The notes: generated by a model not told the origin, from the sequence alone. Numbered from the stretch's first letter, positions 1 to 5,716 are shown. The stretch is 5,910 nt of DNA from CAZJNX01 sp964547415 (GCA_964547415.1 CAZJNX010000264.1:1-5910); one strand, 5' to 3'. Made by a program: numbers and translations.

Positions 1-1
1 C

Positions 2-862
2 TGCGACTGCCACAACCACGTGTTCGGGCCGCACGACGCCTATCCGATGGTCGCCGACCGGGCCGACACCCCGCCCGAGGCCCCGCTCGGGACGTTGCTC
101 GCGCTCCTCGACCATCTCGGGCTCGAGCGCGCGGTGATCGTCCAGCCGAGCGTCTACGGCACGGACAACCGCTGCACCGCCGAGGCCATCGCACGGATGG
201 GGGAGCGGGCGCGGGGCGTCGCCGTGGCGGACGCGTTGGCGGACGCCGCGCAGCTGAGGGCGCTCCGGGAGAGGGGGTTCCGGGGCTTGCGCTTCAACCT
301 CGTCCAGAGCGGCGGCAGCACCGGCCTCGACGCCCTCGAGACGCTCGCGGCCCGGGCCGCGGACGCCGGGCTCCACGTCCAGCTCTACCTGCGCGGGCGC
401 GACCTGCCGCAGATCGAGGCCCGCCTCCTGGCGCTCCCCGTGCCGGTGGTGGTCGACCACATGGGCCACCTCGAGGCGGGCGGCGGGCCCGACCAGCCGG
501 GGGCGCGAAGCCTCCTGCGCCTCCTCGAGGCCGGTCGCGCCCACGTGAAGCTGATCCCCTACCGGTACGACCACGGGCTCTTTCCCTGGCGGGAGGCGGG
601 CGCGCTCGCCCGGCGCCTTGCCGCGGTGCGTCCGGACGCCCTCCTGTGGGGGACCGACTGGCCCCACCCGGACCTGCCGGGGCCGCAGCCGGGCGTTCCG
701 GGGGCCATGCCGGACGACGGCGACCTGGTGGACGCCCTCGTCGAGTGGTTTGAGGACGAGGCGATGGTGGAGCGCATCCTCGTCGACAATCCCGCCCGGC
801 TCTACGGCTTTCCGCGCCCCGGCGCGGGCAGCGCGCCGGCCGGCGACCGGGAAGGGGAGTGA
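2..862 (+). CDS. Amidohydrolase-fold lactonase (COG3618 / PDC-lactonase-like), 5' partial
   Basis: A metal-dependent or metal-independent TIM-barrel hydrolase of the amidohydrolase-2 family, which includes 2-pyrone-4,6-dicarboxylate lactonase (LigI), L-fuconolactonase and L-rhamnonolactonase. The frame is open from base 2 and reads CDCHNHVFGP, the strand-1 HxH motif, ahead of the first possible start codon (GTG at 20); the true start therefore lies left of the window and only a few residues are missing. In the 286 visible residues I see HxH (residues 4 and 6), the family-typical VQPSVYGTDN (47-56), VDHMGH (151-156, barrel histidine), LLWGTDWPHP (214-223, catalytic Asp at 219) and the C-terminal VDNPARLYGF. 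The segment VKLIPYRYD lacks the Ser/Gly I would expect after VKL. The stop is 4 bases before the next gene, a sugar-acid dehydratase, so an aldonolactone substrate is the best inference; a pyrone or muconolactone-type substrate remains possible. Family assignment is firm, substrate is not. Confidence 0.88.
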   Translation, partial: CDCHNHVFGPHDAYPMVADRADTPPEAPLGTLLALLDHLGLERAVIVQPSVYGTDNRCTAEAIARMGERARGVAVADALADAAQLRALRERGFRGLRFNLVQSGGSTGLDALETLAARAADAGLHVQLYLRGRDLPQIEARLLALPVPVVVDHMGHLEAGGGPDQPGARSLLRLLEAGRAHVKLIPYRYDHGLFPWREAGALARRLAAVRPDALLWGTDWPHPDLPGPQPGVPGAMPDDGDLVDALVEWFEDEAMVERILVDNPARLYGFPRPGAGSAPAGDREGE

Positions 863-866
863 GGAC
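853..866 (+). promoter_or_regulatory. Ribosome binding site of the dehydratase, overlapping the lactonase stop
   Basis: The purine run AGGGGAGTGAGG ends just before ATG 867. Its GGGGAG core (854-859) sits 7 bases from the start codon and overlaps the lactonase stop TGA (860-862). This decides the start of the dehydratase at 867 rather than at an in-frame ATG further upstream (618), which lies inside the lactonase gene. The arrangement implies translational coupling of the two genes. Confidence 0.7.
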
Positions 867-2588
867 ATGGCGGACGATCGGGCCGGCGGGGGGAGGGGCC
901 TCGCACGCGGCCTCACCGACTACGGGGACCGGGACTTCTCCCTCTACCTTCGCCGCTCGTTCGCGAGCGCCATGGGCTTCTCGCGGGCGATGCTGGAGCG
1001 GCCCGTGGTGGGGATCGCCTACACCCCGTCGGGCTTCAACAACTGCCACCGGGCCTTTCCGGAGCTCCTCGAGGCGGTGAAGCGGGGCGTCCTCGCCGCT
1101 GGCGGCCTGCCGCTCGCCTTCCCCACCGTCTCCCTCGGCGAGGTCTTCCTGAGCCCGACGAGCCTGAAGTTCCGCAACCTGATGGCGATGGACACGGAGG
1201 AGATGATCCGCGCCCAGCCCATGGACGCCGTCGTCCTGATGGGCGGGTGCGACAAGACGGTACCCGCCCAGCTCATGGGCGCGGCCTCCGCGGACAAGCC
1301 GGCGATCCAGCTGGTCGCCGGGCCCATGATGACCTCCCGGCACGCCGGCGAGCGGCTCGGCGCCTGCACCGACTGCCGCCGCTTCTGGGCGCGCTACCGG
1401 GCCGGCGAGATCGACGCGGAGGGCATCGCCGCCATCGAGGGACGGCTCGCCACGACGGCGGGCACCTGCGCGGTCATGGGCACCGCCTCCACCATGGCCG
1501 CGATCGCCGAGACGCTCGGCATGTCCCTGCCGGGCACCGCCGCGATCCCCGCCGTCCACGCCGACCGGCTGCGGGCGGGCGAGGCGACGGGCGCGGCGGC
1601 GGTCGGCCTCGTCCACCGGCCGATCCGCCCGTCCGAGGTCATGACGCCCGAGGCGGTGGAAAACGCGCTCACGGTGCTCCTCGCCCTCGGCGGATCCACC
1701 AACGCGGTCCTGCACCTGACGGCGGTGGCGGGCCGGCTCGGCATTCCGGTTTCGCTGGAGCGGCTCAACGCCCTCGCCGACCGCACGCCGGTGCTCGTGA
1801 GCCTGAAGCCGGTCGGCCGCCACTACATGGAGGATCTCTTCTTCGCCGGCGGGCTCGGCGCGGCGCTGAGGGAACTCGGCCCGCTCCTTCACCTCGACTG
1901 CCTCACCGTCACGGGGGAGACGCTGGGCGAGCGGCTCGCGGCCGATCCCGGGCCGGTGGACCGGGAGGTGATCGCAGCGGCCGACGCGCCCTTCGAGCCG
2001 CAGGGCGGTCTCGTCGCCCTGTTCGGATCGCTCGCGCCGAACGGGGCGATCCTGAAGCGTTCGGCGGCCGACCCGCGCCTGTTCGAGCGGGAGGCGCGGG
2101 CGGTCGTCTTCGACGGCCTCGCCGACCTTGCCGCCCGGATCGACGATCCCGCCCTCGAGGTCGGGCCGGACGACGCCCTCGTCCTGAAGAATGCAGGGCC
2201 GGCGAGCGCGGCGGCGATGCCCGAGGCCGGGTATCTCCCGATCCCGGTGAAGCTCGCCGAGCGGGGGGTGAAGGACATGATCCGCATCTCCGACGCGCGC
2301 ATGAGCGGGACGGCGTTCGGCACGATCGTGCTCCACGTCGCCCCCGACGCGGCTTCGGGCGGCCCGCTCGCCCTCGTGGAGACCGGGGACCGGATCCGCC
2401 TGTCGGTGCGCGAGCGCCGCCTCGACCTCCTGGTCGCCGAGGACGAACGCGAGCGCCGCCGCGCCGCCCTGCCACCGCCCGCCGCGCCGCCGCCCCGCGG
2501 CTACGCCCGCCTTTACGCCGAACAGGTGCTGCAGGCGGACGAAGGCTGCGACTTCGCCTTCCTGCGCGGCCCGGCCCCGGCACGCTGA
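867..2588 (+). CDS. IlvD/Edd-family sugar-acid dehydratase (L-arabinonate/D-xylonate dehydratase type)
   Basis: A cytoplasmic [2Fe-2S], Mg-dependent dehydratase removing water from an aldonic acid to give a 2-keto-3-deoxy acid, or from a 2,3-dihydroxy acid. The 573-residue product matches the usual length of sugar-acid dehydratases. Cluster ligands are visible as Cys60 (FNNCHRAFPE), Cys128 (GGCDKTVPAQLMGAAS) and Cys201 (TAGTCAVMGTASTM). Asp129 and Lys130 are the metal and carbamylated-lysine positions. The active-site loop ISDARMSGTAFGT carries Ser480, the proposed catalytic base in the family. GGSTNAVLHL (275-284) and the C-terminal RGYARLYAEQVLQADEGCDF are also typical. NNCHRAFPE, GTASTMAAIAETLG and the C-terminus favour the sugar-acid branch over biosynthetic IlvD. 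It lies 4 bases after a lactonase gene, which fits lactone opening followed by dehydration in non-phosphorylative sugar oxidation. I see no frameshift and no missing key residue. The exact sugar (arabinonate, xylonate, fuconate or other) cannot be told from motifs, so no gene symbol is given. Confidence 0.93.
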   Translation: MADDRAGGGRGLARGLTDYGDRDFSLYLRRSFASAMGFSRAMLERPVVGIAYTPSGFNNCHRAFPELLEAVKRGVLAAGGLPLAFPTVSLGEVFLSPTSLKFRNLMAMDTEEMIRAQPMDAVVLMGGCDKTVPAQLMGAASADKPAIQLVAGPMMTSRHAGERLGACTDCRRFWARYRAGEIDAEGIAAIEGRLATTAGTCAVMGTASTMAAIAETLGMSLPGTAAIPAVHADRLRAGEATGAAAVGLVHRPIRPSEVMTPEAVENALTVLLALGGSTNAVLHLTAVAGRLGIPVSLERLNALADRTPVLVSLKPVGRHYMEDLFFAGGLGAALRELGPLLHLDCLTVTGETLGERLAADPGPVDREVIAAADAPFEPQGGLVALFGSLAPNGAILKRSAADPRLFEREARAVVFDGLADLAARIDDPALEVGPDDALVLKNAGPASAAAMPEAGYLPIPVKLAERGVKDMIRISDARMSGTAFGTIVLHVAPDAASGGPLALVETGDRIRLSVRERRLDLLVAEDERERRRAALPPPAAPPPRGYARLYAEQVLQADEGCDFAFLRGPAPAR

Positions 2589-2605
2589 CCCGCCAGCGGC
2601 CCGTG

Positions 2606-2642
2606 CCCGGCGGCGCGTCGGCCGGCCCCGCCCGCCGCCGGG
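2606..2642 (+). terminator. Perfect 10-bp inverted repeat just after the dehydratase (possible terminator or mRNA-end hairpin)
   Basis: CCCGGCGGCG (2606-2615) pairs perfectly with CGCCGCCGGG (2633-2642) around a 17-base loop, starting 17 bases after the dehydratase stop codon. No T-run follows, so it is not a canonical intrinsic terminator; in such GC-rich DNA a hairpin alone may stabilise the mRNA 3' end or act with Rho. Chance pairing is a real alternative in this base composition. Confidence 0.35.
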
Positions 2643-2677
2643 GTCGTCCCGCCGGCCGGCGAACGTCGACGTCGCCT

Positions 2678-2712
2678 CCGGCGGGGCGCGCCATCCGGCC
2701 GGTCCCCGCCGG
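2678..2712 (+). terminator. Second inverted repeat downstream of the operon, 9-bp perfect stem
   Basis: CCGGCGGGG (2678-2686) pairs with CCCCGCCGG (2704-2712) around a 17-base loop; a G-T and a further C-G pair can extend the stem outward. It follows the first inverted repeat by 35 bases and has the same loop length. Only TT follows the stem. The doubled hairpins mark the likely end of the lactonase-dehydratase transcript. Confidence 0.3.
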
Positions 2713-3224
2713 GGTTCGTGGCCCCGACGCCGCGTCTCGGGGTGAGCGCGTCTCCTTCGGGGGCGCGTGGACGCGCGGGCGCACCGGATCGCGCGGCGGA
2801 CGATCGAGCCGGCGGTCCCCGTGCCGGGCCGGCGGCGCGATCGCATGGTTTCGCCTGGGCCGTGCCGGCAGCGAGGCGCGGGCCGCGCGGGCACCGGGGG
2901 CGGCGACGGCGAGGCCCGTCCCCTCCTCGGGCGCCCCGATGGGGCGAGGGCACGCCCTCCCGACGCCCCACCGGAAGACCTCGGCGAATGCCCGGACGAT
3001 GGGGCGGCCCCGGCCGATCCCCATGGCTCGGGACGCGGCCCCCCCGGGACGCGGACCTCCTGTGCACGCCGCCAATGGAGGTCCACGGTGCGTGACCCGT
3101 CGCGGTCGAGAGCGGGGCATGGGCCAAGGGCCGGGTCCATGTCGGGCGGGATCGGCAGGCCCGAGCAACTGTTCAGGCTTCGGAGCGGAGCTGAGGGTGA
3201 TCCCTGCTCCCTCACGGGCTGCAG
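2713..3224. other. Gene-free spacer between the operon and the tandem element
   Basis: About 500 very GC-rich bases. Several frames are open here on both strands, but their translations are Arg/Pro/Gly-rich with no recognisable motif, and none has a convincing ribosome binding site. Structure seen: GGGGCG (2941-2946) pairing with CGCCCC (2964-2969), with an inner GAGGG/CCCTC option, and TGAGGG (3192-3197) pairing with CCCTCA (3209-3214) over an 11-base loop. The 10-mer CGATGGGGCG occurs twice, near 2938 and 2997. I see no tRNA, rRNA or clear promoter. Confidence 0.5.
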
Positions 3225-3305
3225 ACCCTCGGTTGGACGGGCTCCCTTCCGCAGTGCCCGAGCGACCACCTCGCCAACGAAAGGGGGCGCTCGTCGACCT
3301 GCGAA
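3225..3305 (+). repeat. Tandem ~90-base element, copy 1
   Basis: First copy of a diverged head-to-tail duplication. Blocks shared with copy 2, in the same order, are ACCCTCG (3225), GGAC (3235), CTCCCTTCCGCA (3242-3253), CCTCGCCA (3269-3276), AGGGGGCG (3282-3289) and CTGC (3299). Here the pyrimidine-rich block lies in the loop of a CGGGC/GCCCG stem (3238-3242 with 3256-3260). A short hairpin TCG-CCAA-CGA (3271-3280) sits where copy 2 has a long stem. It is either a duplicated structured RNA or a copy of a dispersed intergenic repeat. Confidence 0.65.
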
Positions 3306-3311
3306 GCGATT

Positions 3312-3400
3312 ACCCTCGCCCACGGACAGGCGGACTCCCTTCCGCAACTGCAAGGCCTGCCCCTCGCCACCACGCGAGGGGGCGGCCCCTTTTCTGCAAC
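3312..3400 (+). repeat. Tandem ~90-base element, copy 2
   Basis: Second copy, with the shared blocks at ACCCTCG (3312), GGAC (3324), CTCCCTTCCGCA (3335-3346), CCTCGCCA (3362-3369), AGGGGGCG (3377-3384) and CTGC (3394). Offsets from copy 1 grow from 87 to 95 bases along the unit, which indicates small indels since duplication. Possible stems are CAGGC/GCCTG (3327-3331 with 3355-3359) enclosing GGA-CTCCCT-TCC (3332-3343), then an 8-bp stem at 3360-3381. The unit ends in a T-run. Confidence 0.65.
3360..3394 (+). terminator. Overlapping, mutually exclusive hairpins with a T-run (possible intrinsic terminator)
   Basis: CCCCTCGC (3360-3367) pairs perfectly with GCGAGGGG (3374-3381) over the loop CACCAC. 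Alternatively AGGGG (3377-3381) pairs with CCCCT (3386-3390) over the tetraloop GCGG, followed by TTTC; this second form has the hairpin-plus-T-run shape of an intrinsic terminator. Both use the same G-run, so they cannot form together, as in an attenuator. The T-run is short, so termination would probably be partial. It would end a plus-strand transcript of the tandem element about 150 bases before mepA. Confidence 0.4.
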
Positions 3401-3547
3401 GTCCCGGTCACCATCCCACCGATGGACCGGTGGTAGACGGAGGCCGGCGAGCGGCCGGCCCTCAGGAGCGGCCGGTTGCGGCGCCGCCCGTTCCGCGGCA
3501 GCCTCTTGGCGTGCCTGTCCCGGAACCGCCCGCCCACGGATCCCGCC

Positions 3548-5002
3548 ATGGACCACCCCGTCACCCCCCGCAGTCGATCACCGCGCCGCGCCGCCCTCCT
3601 CGTTCTCGCCGTCCTCGCGGTCCCCGCCGGTCCGGTCGCCGCGGACGGTGCCGGGGGAGGTGCCGGGGGAGGCGCCTGGGCGGCGCAACTGCCAGCGCCC
3701 GATGCGGTCGCGAAGGACCTGTTCGGCGCGGCGTCCGTCCCGGCGGACCTCCCGGCCCGCGCCATCGGCAGCTACAGCCGCGGCTGCCTCGCCGGTGGGC
3801 GGCAGCTGGTCTCTGCGGGCGGGAACTTCCAGCTGATGCGGCCATCCCGCAACCGGGCCTGGGGCCATCCCTCGCTCATCGCCTACGTGGAGCGCCTCGC
3901 GGCAGACGCGCCCGGGCTGGGCTGGAACGGCCTTCTGGTCGGTGACCTCGCCCAGCCCCGGGGCGGGCCGATGACGAGCGGCCACGCCTCCCACCAGGTG
4001 GGGCTCGACGTGGACGTGTGGCTGCTGCCGATGCCGCAGCGCCGCCTCTCCGACGCGGAGCGGGAGGGGCTGGGCGCTCCGTCGGTTCTCGCGGCGGACC
4101 AGCGCAGGGTCGACCCCTCCCGCTTCACCGAGGCCCACGCCCGCCTCCTCCGGCGGGCGGCGTCCGACCCGGCGGTGGCGCGCATCTTCGTCCATCCGGC
4201 GATCAAGCGGGCGCTGTGCGCCTTCGCGGGCGAGGGCGTTCCGCTCCCGCGGGTACGGCCCGCGGCCTCCGCCGCGGCGGACCGCCCCGGTGGCGACCGG
4301 CCGGAGGCCGGCGGAGCGCAGGCCCCGGCACCGCCCGCCGCCGCGACGGCCGGCGCCGGCGCGGTCGATGCCGACCGTGGGACGGCACGCGGCGTCGCGA
4401 CCGCCGTTGTCGGTCCGCTCGGCAACGGGGATGCGGACGGTGCCGGCACGCCAGGCGATGGCGCGGGGGCCGTCGGCGTCGCGACCGCCGGCATGGCCGA
4501 GGGCGGGGATGGCGGGGGCGATGCGCTGGCGGGAGGCGCGACGGCGGGCGCCGAACGATCCCGCCGCGGTGCCGGCGACCGGGGTGTCGCGGTGGGCGAT
4601 GGCTCCGCGGTCGTCGATGCGAAGGGCGTGGCCCTGGGGTCCGGGGGGCGGGAAGGCGTCCCGTCCGCAGCGGGCGGAGCCGCACGGGGCGCGCCGACGC
4701 TCGCGTCGGTCGGGCGCGCCGAGGACGGTGCCGAAACGATCGTGCCGCCCGAGGTCTGGCTCAGGCGGATCCGCCCCTGGTACGGCCATCACCGGCATTT
4801 CCACGTCCGGCTCGCCTGTCCGCAGGGCGAGGAAAGCTGCCGCGATCAGGCTCCGCCGCCCGAAGGCACCGGTTGCGGACGGGAGCTCGACTGGTGGTTC
4901 ACCGAGGAGCCCTGGCGTCCCGCGACCGGTGGCGGCCGGCGGACGCCCGTCCTCGTCGGGGATCTGCCCGCGGCTTGCGAGGGTGTCCTGCTCGCCCGAT
5001 GA
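3548..5002 (+). CDS. mepA: Penicillin-insensitive murein endopeptidase MepA-like, with large low-complexity insertion
   Basis: A periplasmic zinc LAS-family peptidase cleaving D-Ala-meso-DAP cross-links in peptidoglycan. The chosen ATG gives a 484-residue product opening with a signal peptide: basic RSRSPRR (8-14), hydrophobic AALLVLAVLAVPAG, then an Ala-rich cleavage region near 30-32. An upstream in-frame TTG (3476) would put 24 polar residues ahead of it and is less likely. Typical MepA segments follow: GSYSRGCLAGG (74-84), NFQLMRPSRNRAWGHP (93-108), SGHASHQVGLDVDVW (144-158; His146, His149, Asp156) and WLRRIRPWYGHHRHFHVRL (404-422; His414, His417, His419). The C-terminus has cysteines 424, 431, 443 and 477 and the family's ELDWWF and LPAACEGVL. 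Between Cys224/FAGEG and WLRRIRP lie about 170 extra Ala/Gly/Asp-rich residues, making the protein much longer than usual MepA (roughly 270-330). No strong ribosome binding site is seen. Confidence 0.88.
   Translation: MDHPVTPRSRSPRRAALLVLAVLAVPAGPVAADGAGGGAGGGAWAAQLPAPDAVAKDLFGAASVPADLPARAIGSYSRGCLAGGRQLVSAGGNFQLMRPSRNRAWGHPSLIAYVERLAADAPGLGWNGLLVGDLAQPRGGPMTSGHASHQVGLDVDVWLLPMPQRRLSDAEREGLGAPSVLAADQRRVDPSRFTEAHARLLRRAASDPAVARIFVHPAIKRALCAFAGEGVPLPRVRPAASAAADRPGGDRPEAGGAQAPAPPAAATAGAGAVDADRGTARGVATAVVGPLGNGDADGAGTPGDGAGAVGVATAGMAEGGDGGGDALAGGATAGAERSRRGAGDRGVAVGDGSAVVDAKGVALGSGGREGVPSAAGGAARGAPTLASVGRAEDGAETIVPPEVWLRRIRPWYGHHRHFHVRLACPQGEESCRDQAPPPEGTGCGRELDWWFTEEPWRPATGGGRRTPVLVGDLPAACEGVLLAR
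3647..3670 (+). repeat. 12-bp tandem duplication in the mepA leader
   Basis: GGTGCCGGGGGA occurs twice back to back (3647-3658, 3659-3670), adding Gly/Ala residues just after the predicted signal-peptide cleavage region. The related 14-mer GCGGACGGTGCCGG occurs here (3641-3654) and again inside the mepA insertion (4433-4446), which hints that both low-complexity stretches grew by copying of similar short words. Confidence 0.6.
4238..4749 (+). other. In-frame low-complexity insertion splitting the MepA active site
   Basis: Codons 231-401 of mepA encode an Ala/Gly/Asp/Arg-rich stretch with no cysteine, no predicted membrane segment and no recognisable domain. It lies in the loop between the conserved Cys224 helix and the WYGHHRHFHV metal-binding strand; in ordinary MepA only about ten residues separate these. 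The reading frame is uninterrupted and resumes exactly at WLRRIRPWYGHH. A 16-bp direct repeat, GGCGTCGCGACCGCCG, occurs at 4391-4406 and 4475-4490 (84 bases apart, in frame), encoding GVATA twice. This suggests growth by short duplications rather than insertion of a defined domain. Confidence 0.75.
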
Positions 5003-5177
5003 ACCCGGCCGCCACCGCGGCGTTTCCCGGTCGGAGCGCTCGCGGGCCTCGGGACAAGCCCGGTTCGCTGCCGGATCCCGCCGCCGAACGGGGAGGGCCG
5101 GCGAAGGCGATCCCGGCGCCTGCCCGCCCAGTATGCGGTGCCAGCTGGCGGACGCCGGTGCTCACCGGCCGTGTGCG
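5003..5177. other. Spacer after mepA
   Basis: I see no gene, no clear terminator and no T-run in these 175 bases; they run directly into the 17-bp repeat array. Confidence 0.4.
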
Positions 5178-5398
5178 CAGCCCGCGACCACCCGCAGCCC
5201 GCGGCCACCGGCAGTCAGCGACCACCGGCGCCCCGTGGCCATCGGTAACCTGCGACCACCCGCAGCCCGCGGCCAGCGGCAGCCCGCGACCACCGGCAGC
5301 CCGCGGCCAGCGGCAGCCCACGGCCACCGGCAGCCCGCGGCCACCGGCAGCCCGCGACCACCGGCACCTCGCGGCCACCCGCAGCTCGCGATCACCCG
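5178..5398. repeat. Minisatellite: thirteen tandem 17-bp units
   Basis: Thirteen units of exactly 17 bases with no indel tile this interval; the consensus is CAGCCCGCGRCCACCGG. Units begin at 5178, 5195, 5212, 5229, 5246, 5263, 5280, 5297, 5314, 5331, 5348, 5365 and 5382. Units 3-5 and 12-13 are the most diverged, and the middle ones are nearly identical. The R position alternates A,G,A,G,A,G,A,G through units 1-8, breaks to G,G in units 9-10, then resumes A,G,A, so a 34-bp dimer was probably the amplified unit. As 17 is not a multiple of 3, each strand reads the repeat in all frames with a 17-codon period. This explains the open frames here with Arg/Pro/Ala/Gly-rich products, which I do not regard as genes. 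Confidence 0.93.
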
Positions 5399-5580
5399 CT
5401 CCGCTCTCGGTGGAACCGGGCCACCATCGCCACGCTCCCGGCCGCGCGTCGGCCGGCGGAGGATCGGGCTCACCTGCGCGGCTTGGGCCCGATACCGGCT
5501 GCGGACGAGGCCGGCCTGCGACGGCGATCCCTGCGGATGGCTTGCCCGTGCGGTTTCGGCCCCTGGAGGCGATGCCTCGG

Positions 5581-5611
5581 CGGGGGCGTATCCGGTCGGC
5601 AAGAGCCCCCG
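5581..5611. terminator. Inverted repeat, 7-bp perfect stem (possible terminator)
   Basis: CGGGGGC (5581-5587) pairs with GCCCCCG (5605-5611) over a 17-base loop; a G-T and a G-C pair extend it outward. TCTTC follows on the plus strand. It could end transcription coming from the left before the IS, though no gene is seen immediately upstream. Confidence 0.3.
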
Positions 5612-5622
5612 TCTTCGGCCAT

Positions 5623-5662
5623 GGCCGCGCGCTGCGCTACGCTGGAGGCTCCGCGCGCGGCC
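5623..5662. repeat. Perfect 10-bp inverted repeat near the IS end
   Basis: GGCCGCGCGC (5623-5632) pairs perfectly with GCGCGCGGCC (5653-5662) around a 20-base loop. No T-run follows in either direction. It lies about 40 bases outside the proposed IS terminus and could be a hairpin target or simply a product of GC-rich composition. Confidence 0.5.
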
Positions 5663-5695
5663 GCCTACATCACTTTGCGTAACCGCCACGCCAAA

Positions 5696-5716
5696 TCTAC
5701 CGCCTGTGATGGTAGA
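5696..5716. promoter_or_regulatory. Short inverted repeat spanning the proposed IS terminus
   Basis: TCTACC (5696-5701) pairs with GGTAGA (5711-5716) over a 9-base loop containing the TGT of the proposed IS end. It might be a transposase or operator binding site upstream of the transposase gene. Six base pairs is weak evidence. Confidence 0.25.

Larger units (their letters stand above)
5399..5704. other. Gene-free spacer between minisatellite and insertion sequence
   Basis: No convincing gene; a short open frame from TTG 5483 has no family resemblance and runs into the IS end. Two strong inverted repeats lie at 5581-5611 and 5623-5662. From about 5664 the sequence becomes clearly richer in A and T, approaching the IS end. 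TTGCGT at 5675-5680 resembles a -35 box, but no good -10 follows at the right distance. Confidence 0.45.

Noticed and set aside
2711..2725. tRNA T-arm-like hairpin, GGGG-TTCGTGG-CCCC
   Set aside because: No acceptor, D-arm or anticodon arm surrounds it, and the loop lacks the TTCRA pattern.
294..3353. Minus-strand open frame of 1019 codons
   Set aside because: It lies antisense to the lactonase and dehydratase, whose families are clear. Its product is Arg/Gly/Pro-rich without a motif, and GC-ending codons on the plus strand remove stop codons from this antisense frame.
1247..3436. Plus-strand open frame of 729 codons overlapping the dehydratase
   Set aside because: It is a frame-shifted reading of the dehydratase gene continued through the spacer. 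The translation is low-complexity Arg/Gly/Pro and has no ribosome binding site.
3476..3547. Upstream TTG start for mepA
   Set aside because: It would place 24 polar and basic residues ahead of a good signal peptide; ATG 3548 gives the normal exported N-terminus.
2767..3945. Plus-strand open frame across the spacer into mepA
   Set aside because: It overlaps the start of a well-supported MepA in another frame, and its product is Arg/Pro-rich with no domain.
3578..4804. Minus-strand open frame of 408 codons antisense to mepA
   Set aside because: It mirrors the mepA gene, has no recognisable domain, and its openness is explained by base composition.
5178..5398. CRISPR array
   Set aside because: Units are only 17 bases and directly abut, with no spacers, and there are no cas genes.
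4899..5689. Minus-strand frames with a 17-residue peptide repeat (CRWPRAAGGRGLP-like)
   Set aside because: The peptide periodicity is a direct consequence of reading the 17-bp minisatellite; there is no conserved domain, signal or ribosome binding site, so it is annotated as a DNA repeat.
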